Source of the DNA: Mycolicibacterium rufum
GTDB taxonomy: Bacteria > Actinomycetota > Actinomycetes > Mycobacteriales > Mycobacteriaceae
Length of the DNA: 64,000 nt
Direction: 5' to 3'
Assembly (NCBI RefSeq): GCF_022374875.2
Contig: NZ_CP103313.1
Location: 1 to 64,000, forward strand
In this document: positions 26,907-35,470 of the stretch, in pieces
Layout: each line of letters opens with the position of its first letter
How positions within the stretch are numbered: the stretch's first letter is position 1
Made by a program: the position numbers and the translations under genes
The notes under the pieces: model-generated
Seen by the model: only the letters and a program-made list of their open reading frames with translations
What the model was told of the DNA's origin: nothing
Database searches by the model: none

Positions 26907-27239
26907 ATGTCGACCGCCGGCATTTCAACGCTTCAAGAGTTCGACGTCGAGCTCGAGGCGGTCAATCTTCGGGGGCAATGGGTCTATGACGAGATGCTGG
27001 AAAGCGTCGTCGGCGGCCCCAACCGCCCGATAGAGGGGCACAAGCCCGACTTCGTCTTGACCGCGACAGCTGCCGTGTGGCGCCGGGTCTCGGAAGGCGA
27101 GGTTGGCGTAGCCAGCGCCATCGCGACCCGAAAGATCAAGTTCGTCGGCCCTATCAAAGTTGCCATGGCGCACATGGCCGTGCTGAGCGCCGGACTTAGC
27201 CTCGTAGGACAGGTCGACGGACTCGTCTGGGGGGACTGA
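26907..27239 (+). CDS. SCP2 (sterol carrier)-like domain protein
   Basis: A 110-residue protein whose core matches the SCP2 pattern: PDFVLTATAAVWRRVSEGEVGVASAIATRKIKF, split by me into strand, W-RR helix and G-x-hydrophobic strand, then VAMAHMAVLSAGLSLV, the hydrophobic lining helix. SCP2 domains bind acyl chains, sterols or acyl-CoA. It is a stand-alone domain with a short N-terminal extension. Its promoter has the tandem operator-like sites. Given CoA-dependent genes downstream at 35471-39415, it could carry an acyl-CoA substrate; this is inference. Confidence 0.6.
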   Translation: MSTAGISTLQEFDVELEAVNLRGQWVYDEMLESVVGGPNRPIEGHKPDFVLTATAAVWRRVSEGEVGVASAIATRKIKFVGPIKVAMAHMAVLSAGLSLVGQVDGLVWGD

Positions 27240-27457
27240 GCTGTGGCTCCTGCGGTCGCGATGTGGTCCTCGGTTCGATTCTGGTCAGATGCCTTCGGTC
27301 GGTTCGTGATTCAGACCCGTGTACAGCACCGCCCGACATCCTACCCAATTCTGCGCCAGCGCCTACCTGGCACATTCGGGGGCCGGTTTGGCGACGTCGA
27401 CGCCAGACGTGAACGATCCGGCGAAACACAGCAGACCCCGGTTGACAGGGGGCGCGG

Positions 27458-28030
27458 ATGAGCACCAAGCTGGCCGCCACCCCTGGCCAACCCAGCGGAC
27501 CGAATGGTGGCTGCGCACCGTCGTTCGAACGTAGGGCCGACCCCGTACAGCCCGGTTCGTCCCCGGCCATCCAGTTTCACGGGGTGGTCACCGGTGGGGA
27601 CGGCCGCGGAGTTCCCGATGCGCTCGTGGAGATCTGGCACGCTCACGCCAACGGCATTGCGCCGGCGAAGAGTGGCTCGCTGCTGCGGTACATCGGCTGG
27701 CCTGGCACCGGCGACGGTCGTGCAATCACGGACGAACAGGGTTGTTTCAGCATCAGCATGGCGCCCCCCCAGCCGTCTACACCCGGTGCCGCGCCGTTTG
27801 TCCTTGTGACGATTTTGGCCCCAGCGCGTCTCAACAGGCTGATCACCCGTGCCTACCATCCGGGCTGTCACCTCGCCAAAGACCCCCTGCTGCGCAGCCT
27901 GCCTGCCGAACGGCGGCAAACCCTGATCGCAACCCGCGACCGGCTTGGCCTTCGATTCGATATCGGGCTGCGGAGCAACAACGAGACGGCCGAAACCGTA
28001 TTCCTGGCGCCATCCGAGGCTTCGAGGTGA
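27458..28030 (+). CDS. Orphan intradiol dioxygenase alpha-subunit-like protein
   Basis: A 190-residue relative of PcaG: the start KLAATPGQPSGPNGG parallels TATPGQTVGPFFG in pcaG, and VPDALVEIWHAHANG and LRFDIGLR are conserved family blocks. No iron-ligand Tyr/His set is visible, as expected of alpha subunits. There is no matching beta subunit next to it. It could pair with PcaH (15611) to change specificity, or be a leftover of a second pcaHG pair lost in the IS rearrangement. Conserved aromatic residues near the N-terminus (FFGYAL in PcaG) are replaced, so function is doubtful. Confidence 0.75.
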   Translation: MSTKLAATPGQPSGPNGGCAPSFERRADPVQPGSSPAIQFHGVVTGGDGRGVPDALVEIWHAHANGIAPAKSGSLLRYIGWPGTGDGRAITDEQGCFSISMAPPQPSTPGAAPFVLVTILAPARLNRLITRAYHPGCHLAKDPLLRSLPAERRQTLIATRDRLGLRFDIGLRSNNETAETVFLAPSEASR

Positions 28031-28370
28031 CCGGAAGTCAGCGCGCCGGGAAGGTGACGAGTACCTCACCGTACGAGGCGCCGCCTTCGACAGAAGGTGG
28101 TCCGCGCTCGTCGGACTGGCGTGGTGTCAGCGACGGTTCCGCCGATCGCGGTGGCGTGGAGTAACGGCGCTGGTCGACATCTCCACCGAGTACGCACGCA
28201 GTTCCCGGGGTGGCAGCGCACTGAACGACCTCAGCCGCAACATGCGTCTCGTGCAGATCAGAAGGCATTGATATTCGGATGAAACACTTTTCGCTCCGTT
28301 TCAAGAGCAACGAACTGCCGGCAGTGCTGCGGGGGAACACCACGGCGCTGAAACCACTCGGCGTGGAGAT
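28031..28370. other. Intergenic region before IS256-C
   Basis: Only short frames without good ribosome binding sites. I see no gene or regulatory element here. Confidence 0.4.
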
Positions 28371-29837
28371 ATTGTCAAGACCTGTGGATGAGGTTGTTTC
28401 AGGCGACCTCGGTTTCGGTTGTTTCGCCCGGCTCGGGCGGTGTGATGTCGGCGGGGCGTTCGAGTAGCTTGCCTTTGTGGAAGACGGCGCCGGCACGGAC
28501 GAGGGCGACCAGGTGGGGTGCGTTGACTGCCCGCCAGCGGGCTTGCGCGGCGTCGATGAGCTTGTAGGCCATGGCAATTCCGGCCGCCCGGGATCCCGGG
28601 CCCTTGGTGACCTTGGTCCGCAAGCGGACGGTGGCAAACGTTGATTCGATCGGGTTCGTGGTTCTCAAATGGATCCAGTGTTCGGCTGGGTATTTGTAGA
28701 ATTCCAGCAGCACGTCGGCGTCGTCGACGATCTTGGCGACCGCTTTGGGGTACTTGGCGCCGTAGTCGATCTCGAAGGCCTTGATGGCGACCTGCGCGTG
28801 GTCGATGTCCTCGGCGTTGTAGATCTCTTTGATCGCCGCTGATGCTGCCGGGTGCGCCGATTTAGGCAGGCAGGAAAGGACATTGGCCTGTTTGTGGAAC
28901 CAGCAGCGTTGCTCGCGGGTGGCCGGGAACACCTCCCGGATGGCCTTCCAGAACCCCAACGCGCCGTCGCCGACGGCCAGCACCGGCGCGGTCATCCCGC
29001 GGCGGCGACACGACCGCAGCAGATCGGCCCACGACTCGGTCGATTCTCGGTATCCGTCGGCCAGGGCGACGAGTTCCTTGCGGCCATCGGAGCGGACCCC
29101 GATCATCACCAGCAGGCAGAGCTTCTCCTGCTCGAGGCGGACCTTGAGGTGGATGCCGTCGACCCACAGGTAGACGTAATCGGTGCCCGAGAGGTCACGC
29201 TCGCCGAAAGTCTTCGCCTCGTCCTGCCATTGGCTGGTGAGCCGGGTGATCGTCGTGGCCGACAGTCCGGCACTCGAGCCGAGAAACTGCTCCAGCGCCG
29301 GACCGAAGTCACTCGTCGAGAGCCCGTGCAGGTACAGCAGTGGCAGCACCTCGGTCATCTGCGGGGACTTGCGTGCCCACGCCGGCAGGATCGCCGAGGA
29401 AAACCGTTGCCGCTCACCGGTAACGGCGTCGATGCGCTTGTCGTTGACCCGCGGGGCGGTCACCGTGACCGCACCCGCGGCGGTGAGGATGTCACGTTCG
29501 TGGTGATAGCCGTTGCGGACCACCAGACGCCGACCGTTGTCGTCGACCTCACCGGCATGGGCGTCGACGTAGGCGGCTACTTCAGCCTGCAGTGCCGCCG
29601 CCAACATCTGCCGCGCACCGTCGCGGACGATCTCATCCAACAGCGACCGACCAGCACCGCTGCCGTTCTCGTTGGCTGATTCCGCGTCGTGAACTACCGT
29701 GAGCATGGGCGTACCTTCCCAACCAGCGCGCCAACGCCGGTCTTGATCGAGATCCTGTTTCCGTGATGATCATCCTCGGGAAGGTGCGCCCACTTTCACG
29801 CCACCTCGCCGAGGCTCATCCACAGGTTCTGATCATT
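28371..29837 (-). mobile_element. IS256-family element C
   Basis: The inverted partner of element B, 1467 bp. Its transposase reads leftward. Its left (transposase 5') end abuts the truncated aldehyde dehydrogenase gene. Confidence 0.92.
28399..29706 (-). CDS. IS256-family transposase C
   Basis: A 435-residue, apparently intact Mutator/IS256-type transposase, nearly identical to copy B apart from the 24-residue duplication and a few substitutions (for example LLRSC instead of LLRGC). Catalytic blocks YLWVDGIHLK, VLAVGDGALGFW and NPIESTFATVR are present. Confidence 0.93.
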   Translation of the reverse strand: MLTVVHDAESANENGSGAGRSLLDEIVRDGARQMLAAALQAEVAAYVDAHAGEVDDNGRRLVVRNGYHHERDILTAAGAVTVTAPRVNDKRIDAVTGERQRFSSAILPAWARKSPQMTEVLPLLYLHGLSTSDFGPALEQFLGSSAGLSATTITRLTSQWQDEAKTFGERDLSGTDYVYLWVDGIHLKVRLEQEKLCLLVMIGVRSDGRKELVALADGYRESTESWADLLRSCRRRGMTAPVLAVGDGALGFWKAIREVFPATREQRCWFHKQANVLSCLPKSAHPAASAAIKEIYNAEDIDHAQVAIKAFEIDYGAKYPKAVAKIVDDADVLLEFYKYPAEHWIHLRTTNPIESTFATVRLRTKVTKGPGSRAAGIAMAYKLIDAAQARWRAVNAPHLVALVRAGAVFHKGKLLERPADITPPEPGETTETEVA

Positions 29838-29842
29838 GCTCG

Positions 29843-31144
29843 GTGGCGACTGCGCATGCTGCCCAACGTGACTGGGCACTCCGGACGCCGCGGCAGCGCG
29901 GCACCATGCTGCGAGCTTTGGCGACACTCATGCGAGAGCATACCGAAGAACTCGCGCTGCTCGACGCGATTGACGGTGGCTTTCCACTGCCTGCGATGCG
30001 CGACGATGTGAACTGGGCGGCCGAAGTGCTCGAGCTGATGGCAGACGCCGCATTTGATATCGGCGGACGTACTATTCCACTCTCGGCGAACCTCCACTAC
30101 ACGCTGCAGCAGCCCTATGGCGTGGTCGCCCGAATCGTACCCTTCAATCATCCTGTCCTGTTCGCAGGATCTAAGATCGCTGCTCCACTCATGGCGGGAA
30201 ACGCCGTGGTTTTGAAAGCTCCCGATCAAACACCGCTCTCGGCCATCCGCCTCGCCCAGTTGGCGAGGGAAGTTTTGCCAGAGGGCCTGTTTGGGGTCGT
30301 AACTGGGCATGGCGCAACTGCGGGCGCCGCGCTGGTCGCTCATCCATTGGTCCGGCGAATCGGCTTCATCGGCTCCCCTGGCACGGGTAGGCATATCCAG
30401 CGGTTGGCTGCAGAGCACGGCGTCAAATACGTCACACTCGAACTCGGCGGCAAGAACCCGATGATCGTCATGCCGGACGCCGATCTGGAGGCGGCGGCGA
30501 AAAGCGCCGTCGCAGGGATGAACTTCACCACCACCGCGGGCCAATCTTGTGGATCAACAAGCAGACTGCTGCTGCACGAAGCGATCGCTGACGAGGTGAT
30601 TGATCTGGTCGTCGATCAGGTCGCTGCCATCAAGGTAGGCGACCCGCTCGTTGACGGCACGGACATGGGACCCGTCATCGACCAAGCGCAATACTCAAAG
30701 TCGTTGCGGGCCATCGAGTCAGGACGGGCGGGCGGCGCCAGCGTGCTTACCGGTGGAGGACGCGCGCAGGGTGTTGGTAGCAAAGGCTGGTATGTCGCCC
30801 CGACCGTATTGGCTGGAGTGGCACCACAAACCGATGTCGCCCGCGACGAGATCTTCGGGCCCGTTCTTTCGGTGCTGACCGTCCGTGACGAAGCCGAGGC
30901 TGTCGAAGTTGCCAACAGCGTCGAGTTCGGGTTGACCGCCGCGGTGTGGACCAACGACGTAAGCCAAGCCCACCGCATGGCTGCGGGACTTGATGCTGGC
31001 TACGTCTGGATAAACGGCAGTGCACGCCACTACTGGGGGTTGCCCTTCGGCGGTCGGAAATCGTCAGGTGTTGGATCCGAAGAGTCCACGGAGGAACTGC
31101 TGTCCTACACCCAAGTCAAGGCAGTAACCGTCACCTTGGACTGA
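29843..31144 (+). CDS. Aldehyde dehydrogenase, N-terminus cut off by IS256-C
   Basis: 433 residues of an NAD(P)-dependent aldehyde dehydrogenase. The catalytic Glu region ([13 protein letters not shown], about 200-212) and Cys ([12 protein letters not shown], near 236) are intact, as is the C-terminal [23 protein letters not shown]. Compared with usual 475-500-residue enzymes, about 45 N-terminal residues are missing: the sequence enters the family alignment at AAHAAQRDW, right beside the IS end at 29837. The GTG at 29843 is the first start. The loss removes the first strands of the NAD domain, so the enzyme may be non-functional. Confidence 0.88.
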   Translation: MATAHAAQRDWALRTPRQRGTMLRALATLMREHTEELALLDAIDGGFPLPAMRDDVNWAAEVLELMADAAFDIGGRTIPLSANLHYTLQQPYGVVARIVPFNHPVLFAGSKIAAPLMAGNAVVLKAPDQTPLSAIRLAQLAREVLPEGLFGVVTGHGATAGAALVAHPLVRRIGFIGSPGTGRHIQRLAAEHGVKYVTLELGGKNPMIVMPDADLEAAAKSAVAGMNFTTTAGQSCGSTSRLLLHEAIADEVIDLVVDQVAAIKVGDPLVDGTDMGPVIDQAQYSKSLRAIESGRAGGASVLTGGGRAQGVGSKGWYVAPTVLAGVAPQTDVARDEIFGPVLSVLTVRDEAEAVEVANSVEFGLTAAVWTNDVSQAHRMAAGLDAGYVWINGSARHYWGLPFGGRKSSGVGSEESTEELLSYTQVKAVTVTLD

Positions 31145-31459
31145 ACTGCGTCGATGCGCTGGAAGGCGCCTACAGCGGACGGTGACCCTTTTCGCAGTCG
31201 AAATCCTCTGGGAGAACTGCTATTTGACGTAGGGCGTCAGTCGGCCGTGCATCGGCGCCTCAGACGATAAGCGACCGATTAGAAAATCGACTCGGGACAC
31301 GGCATCGCTCCGTTGCGGGTATGTGACACGCGGCTGTGCCCCCGGAACCCCTCCGATGCCCGCGGCGGCGGCTATGTCCGGCGTCGGGTCGGGCAGCACG
31401 CAATCGACTGGTACCCGCCGACTTGCGCTAGCATCAGTTTGTAGTTTCAAAATAGTTGT
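31145..31459. other. Intergenic region
   Basis: No supported gene. TTGTAGTTTCAAAATAGTTGT (31439-31459), directly before the MFS remnant, resembles 32292-32312 before the first oxygenase gene (15 of 21 positions). Confidence 0.4.
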
Positions 31460-31707
31460 GTGAATGAAACTGTTGTCGAACAACTGAGCCGCCGGCACAA
31501 GGCCTTCGTCCTGGCGTCCTGCTGCCTGAGCGTGCTCATTGTGTCGATCGACGTGACCATCGCCAACGTTGCAATCCCGAGCATCCGCGCCGACCTTTCG
31601 GCGTCGCCTTCGCAAATGCAGTGGGTCATTGACATCTACACCTTGATGGTGGCCTCGCTATTGCTGCTCTCGGGTGCCATGGCCGACCGATTCGGTCGGC
31701 GGCGTAT
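31460..31707 (+). pseudogene. MFS drug-transporter N-terminal remnant
   Basis: The GTG at 31460 opens a frame with the first two transmembrane helices of a DHA2/EmrB-type transporter: VLASCCLSVLIVSIDVTIANVAIPSI, then QMQWVIDIYTLMVASLLLLSG and the loop-2 motif GAMADRFGRRR. Coherence ends after GRRRI at about 31707 and the frame stops at 31789. Around 380 residues are missing. The break joins it to a MarR remnant. Confidence 0.85.
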
Positions 31708-31715
31708 TGGAGGCG

Positions 31716-32064
31716 AGCGACCGTCGACCAGACGGGCCTACCTTTCAGTCGCATCCGGATCCTGCTCCGGCTGTCCCGCGGTTCGATGACCGTCAAAGAG
31801 GTCGCGCACGCCGTGACAATCGATCCCCCGGCGGCCACGGTGTCCGTCAACGATCTGGAGGACCGCGGCCTAGTCATGCGTCAGACTATTCCCACCAACC
31901 GGCGGTACAAAGTGGTATCACTGACCGACGCCGGCTGGTCGATGGTGGCCACCATCAATGCGGTCGACGACCCGGCTCCCGAAGCGCTTGCGGCACTTGA
32001 GGGTAATGAACTGAGGGCGCTGCGCGATGCGATAGCAAGAGTCAGCGCCGCCGCCAAACACTGA
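31716..32064 (+). pseudogene. MarR-family regulator C-terminal remnant
   Basis: In the frame of 31786, sequence from about 31716 encodes the second half of a MarR winged helix: FSRIRILLRLSRGSMTVKEV, then HTH helix PAATVSVNDLEDRGLVMRQTI, the wing TNRRYKVVSLTDAGW and the C-terminal dimer helix. The N-terminal half is gone. The ATG at 31786 could in principle start a 92-residue stub. It is joined to the MFS remnant by what looks like a single deletion. Confidence 0.8.
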
Positions 32065-32397
32065 ATGAAAGCCGCGGCCGGATCGCTCAACGAACGACTC
32101 TCAGTCCGGCCTAGCGAACGGCAACATGCCAGGGTCGCTGTGGGGTCTGCAGAAGTCGGGTCAGATGGCGGGATTGGTGGACCAAGGGCCGCGAGTGTCG
32201 AGAAGAACCCTGTTCGGTTGGAGTCCTGGGTGGCAGACGTCGGTCTGCGAGGGGATGCCGGCTGATACCGCCGTTACCGCGGTGGCCTAAATAATAGCTT
32301 GCAAACAGTTATCATCCTATGTAAGCTTCCGTGTGGTGTAGCCCACATGAGTGCTCGCGACGGGCACAAATCACAAATCGATAGGAAGGTGCGTCCG
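32065..32397 (+). promoter_or_regulatory. Promoter region of the first Rieske oxygenase operon
   Basis: There is no gene with support in 333 bp. The stretch 32286-32340 is AT-rich compared with its surroundings. It contains TAATAGCTTGCAAACAGTTAT (32292-32312), similar to the sequence before the MFS/MarR remnant, which may be a MarR-type operator. AGGAAGG at 32383 is the ribosome binding site of the next gene. Confidence 0.45.
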
Positions 32398-33741
32398 GTG
32401 GATTCGATGGCGCCTGATGCGACGACAATGCGAACATTAGAGAATGCGCGCGGCTCCATCCTAAAGGGTCGCCTCCCTGCATCTCTCATCGCTAATGCAG
32501 CGCTTTACGAGCTTGAATTGAAGCGAGTATTTGGTAGGACCTGGCAGTTTCTCTGCCACGAAGACGAGATCCCCAATGCGGGTGACTATGTAGTGCGCTA
32601 CATCGCTGATAACTCAATTATTGTCGCGCGGCAGCAGGATATGACGATTCGGGCGATGTCGAACTCGTGTCGGCACCGCGGCACGCTGCTTTGCCGAACC
32701 GAGTCTGGGAATGAGTCGGCGTTCCAGTGTCCGTACCACGGTTGGACCTATCGAAACAACGGTGATCTCATCGCGATACCTGCGCAGCAGGCAGTGTACG
32801 GTGCTGCGTTCGACAAGAGTCGGCTAGGGTTGCGCGCTCTGCCGATGCTGGACTCGTACGCGGGCCTTGTCTTCGGGTGTGTGTCGGATGAGGCGCCGGG
32901 ACTGGATGAGTACCTCGGGGACATGCGCTGGTATCTCGACTTGATGATGAAGAAGAGCCCGGCCGGCCTTGAGGCGTGGGGTGCCCCGCAGCGTTGGGTG
33001 ATTGACGCGAACTGGAAGACCGGCGCCGATAACTTTGTTGGGGACGGCTATCACACGGTCATGACGCACCGTTCGATGTGCGAGCTGGGGTTGTTACCGC
33101 CCGATAATGTGGCCGTTTCGCCGGCCCACGTCAGCCTATCGGGCGGGCACGGGGCGGGCGTTCTAGGCGCACCACCCGGCATACCCGCACCGCCGTACAT
33201 GGGCTATCCCGAGGAAGTCGTCTCCGGTCTCAGCGAGGGTTACGGCGATGACGTCCATGGCGAGTTGCTGAAACGGACGATGTTCATTCATGGCAATGTG
33301 TTCCCGAACTTGTCCTTCTTGAACGCCTTCATCGCCAAGGACGGGCAGTCTATGCCGATGCCCATTCTGACCTTGCGGCAATGGCGTCCCTTGGACGCAG
33401 CTCGTATGGAGGTGTGGTCGTGGTTCTTCGTGGAGCGCAACGCGCCCGAAGAGTTCAAGCAGCAGTCGTTTGAGACTTATGTTCGGACGTTCGGGGTCGG
33501 GGGTGTCTTCGAGCAGGATGACGCCGAGATATTCCAGGCTATTACCAAGGGAACACGCGGCGAGTTGGCTGGTGGTGTGGAGCTGAACCTGGAGATGGGA
33601 CTGGACAATCTGGCTCCTGATCCAACGTGGCTGGGCCCGGGACGACCGTTGGCCAGTGGCTACGCCGAACAGAATCAGCGCGAGTACTGGAAGCAGTACT
33701 TCGACTATCTGACCACACCGAGAAGGGATGAGAACGTATGA
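32398..33741 (+). CDS. Rieske ring-hydroxylating oxygenase alpha subunit 1
   Basis: The GTG at 32398 sits six bases after AGGAAGGTG and gives 447 residues. The Rieske [2Fe-2S] ligands are Cys91/His93 (CRHRG) and Cys111/His114 (CPYHGW). Two His ligands of the mononuclear iron are His219 and His224, with the bridging Asp216 in GDGYHTVMTH. It catalyses dioxygenation of an aromatic substrate with electrons from a ferredoxin. Its stop overlaps the beta subunit start (ATGA). The downstream CoA-transferase, thiolase-fold, DUF35 and MaoC genes suggest that the substrate may be an aryl-acyl-CoA; this is inferred from context only. Confidence 0.93.
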   Translation: MDSMAPDATTMRTLENARGSILKGRLPASLIANAALYELELKRVFGRTWQFLCHEDEIPNAGDYVVRYIADNSIIVARQQDMTIRAMSNSCRHRGTLLCRTESGNESAFQCPYHGWTYRNNGDLIAIPAQQAVYGAAFDKSRLGLRALPMLDSYAGLVFGCVSDEAPGLDEYLGDMRWYLDLMMKKSPAGLEAWGAPQRWVIDANWKTGADNFVGDGYHTVMTHRSMCELGLLPPDNVAVSPAHVSLSGGHGAGVLGAPPGIPAPPYMGYPEEVVSGLSEGYGDDVHGELLKRTMFIHGNVFPNLSFLNAFIAKDGQSMPMPILTLRQWRPLDAARMEVWSWFFVERNAPEEFKQQSFETYVRTFGVGGVFEQDDAEIFQAITKGTRGELAGGVELNLEMGLDNLAPDPTWLGPGRPLASGYAEQNQREYWKQYFDYLTTPRRDENV

Positions 33742-34280
33742 CGACAACGGTGCCGCAGGATCCACCTCAGGCTGCGAGGGTTTCGCGCGACGTGCGCGAG
33801 GAAATCGAAGACTTCCTTTTCGACGAGGCCGATCTGTTGGATCGCGATGAGTTCGAAGAGTGGCTGGAATTGCTGGCACCGGATGTGCACTATTTCGCGC
33901 GCGTCCGTCAGACGCTTCGCAGAGCAGGTGGCCCGGGGTTCTCTGAGCGCTCTATGCACCTGAGTGATAACTACACGAGTCTGAAGATGCGTATTCAGCG
34001 GCACCGAACGTCGTCGGATTGGGCTGAGGATCCTCCGTCGCGGATCCGGCACTTCATCACCAATGTCAGGGTCAGGTCTGGTGAGGACGGCGATGAGTAC
34101 CGTGTGACGTCGAATGCGTTGCTGGTGCGCACACGCGGGGACGAAGCCAAGGCGGAGACAGTTTCTGCCGAGCGCCGAGACATTATTCGTCGCGACGAGA
34201 CGGGTTTGAAACTGGTCCAGCGCGAGATCCTGCTGGATCACACCACGTTGCCCACGCACAACCTGTCATTCTGGATCTAA
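33738..34280 (+). CDS. Rieske oxygenase beta subunit 1
   Basis: A 180-residue NTF2-fold small subunit. It has the family pattern: helix VREEIEDFLFDEADLLDRDEFEEWLELLAPDVHYFARV, SMHLSDNYTSLKMRIQR, then PPSRIRHFITNVRVR and the C-terminal EILLDHTTLPTHNLSFWI. It has no catalytic iron and stabilises the alpha3beta3 hexamer. It is translationally coupled to alpha 1. Confidence 0.92.
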   Translation: MTTTVPQDPPQAARVSRDVREEIEDFLFDEADLLDRDEFEEWLELLAPDVHYFARVRQTLRRAGGPGFSERSMHLSDNYTSLKMRIQRHRTSSDWAEDPPSRIRHFITNVRVRSGEDGDEYRVTSNALLVRTRGDEAKAETVSAERRDIIRRDETGLKLVQREILLDHTTLPTHNLSFWI

Positions 34281-34386
34281 GGTGCCGGTGAGCTTGACAT
34301 CATTACGGCGGCGCCTCCGCCGAAACTCCGGCCCACGAACGTTGTGGCCGAGCGAATTTGGGTCTGTCCTTAAGGTAGGCCGGTAG

Positions 34387-35418
34387 GTGCGCGCAGCTAT
34401 TTATCACGGTCGCGAAGACGTGCGGATTGAAGAGCTTCCCGACCCGAGTCCACGTGCGGGCGAAGTGGTCATCGAGGTGGCCCGAGCGGGGATCTGCGGC
34501 ACAGACCTGCATGAGTACATCGCCGGTCCGATGCATGCTGCGCCAGGGGTCGTCATTGGACACGAATATTCCGGGACGGTGGTCGGCGTCGGGTCCGGCG
34601 TGCGCGAGTTCACCGAAGGTGACCGAGTCTGCGGCGTCGGCGTTTTCGGCTGCGGTGAATGCGGCTTCTGCAAACAGGGCGCTGAAGCACTCTGCGGAGC
34701 AGTCGGTTTCATCGGCTTCGCTGTCAACGGAGCGCTTGCCCGCTACGCGTCGTTGCCGACGAAGGCGTTGTTTCGCATCCCGGATGAGATCAGTCTCGCC
34801 GAGGCTGCCGTCGTTGAACCGATCGCGTCGGCGTACCACGCTGTCCGCCGTAGCGGGTTGGCAGCGGGTGGGACCGTCTTCATCGCCGGCGCTGGCCCGA
34901 TCGGCCTCGCCCTGGTGCAGTTCTCACTTGCCCAAGGTGCGACTCAGGTCATCGTCAATGAGGTTTCGGCGACGCGCCGCGTTGCCGCTCACCGGGTCGG
35001 GGCTACGCGCGTAATCGATCCTCTGGCGGAGGATGCAGTTGAGGTGGTTCGGACGTTGACGAACGGAAACGGCGTCGACATCTCCTTCGACGCTGCGGGC
35101 GTACAACCCGCGCTTGATGCGGCGCTGGGCGTTCTGCGCCCCCGCGGTCGATTGATGGTCGTGGCGATTTGGGAGGCCCCGGCCGGTATCGACATCAATC
35201 GAAGCGTCATGCGCGAAGCAGATATTGGCTTCTCATTTTGTTACGAAGCGCAAAGGCAGGTCCCGGCGATTCTTGACTTACTAGCTACGGGGGCGATCAA
35301 CCTCGGTGAACTGATCACCGACGAGATCCCGTTGGATGCCGTGGTCAGTCAGGGTCTCGAGGAACTGCGCGTCAACCGCGATGCACACGTAAAAATTCTG
35401 ATCGACCCATCGGCATAG
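34387..35418 (+). CDS. Zinc-dependent medium-chain alcohol dehydrogenase
   Basis: A 343-residue MDR family dehydrogenase starting at GTG 34387. The catalytic zinc Cys is in GICGTDLHEY, His/Glu in GHEYSG. The structural zinc site is complete, with four Cys in GCGECGFCKQGAEALC. The nucleotide-binding fold follows (VFIAGAGPIGLALVQF). The overall pattern is close to 2,3-butanediol/sorbitol dehydrogenases. It could oxidise a hydroxyl formed on the substrate side chain, or a cis-dihydrodiol-derived alcohol. It is 106 bp after the beta subunit and 52 bp before the CoA-transferase gene. Confidence 0.88.
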   Translation: MRAAIYHGREDVRIEELPDPSPRAGEVVIEVARAGICGTDLHEYIAGPMHAAPGVVIGHEYSGTVVGVGSGVREFTEGDRVCGVGVFGCGECGFCKQGAEALCGAVGFIGFAVNGALARYASLPTKALFRIPDEISLAEAAVVEPIASAYHAVRRSGLAAGGTVFIAGAGPIGLALVQFSLAQGATQVIVNEVSATRRVAAHRVGATRVIDPLAEDAVEVVRTLTNGNGVDISFDAAGVQPALDAALGVLRPRGRLMVVAIWEAPAGIDINRSVMREADIGFSFCYEAQRQVPAILDLLATGAINLGELITDEIPLDAVVSQGLEELRVNRDAHVKILIDPSA

Positions 35419-35470
35419 CACGACCGGTATCGCGCCGTCGATTGTCACGCCGCCCCACCAAAGGAGTTAA

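Noticed and set aside
32065..32265. Possible 66-residue protein after the MarR remnant
   Set aside because: No ribosome binding site, no recognisable pattern and an atypical composition; treated as non-coding.
34285..34320. GC-rich hairpin after oxygenase beta 1 as a terminator
   Set aside because: The possible stem is imperfect and there is no T-tract; in such GC-rich DNA it is not distinguishable from background.
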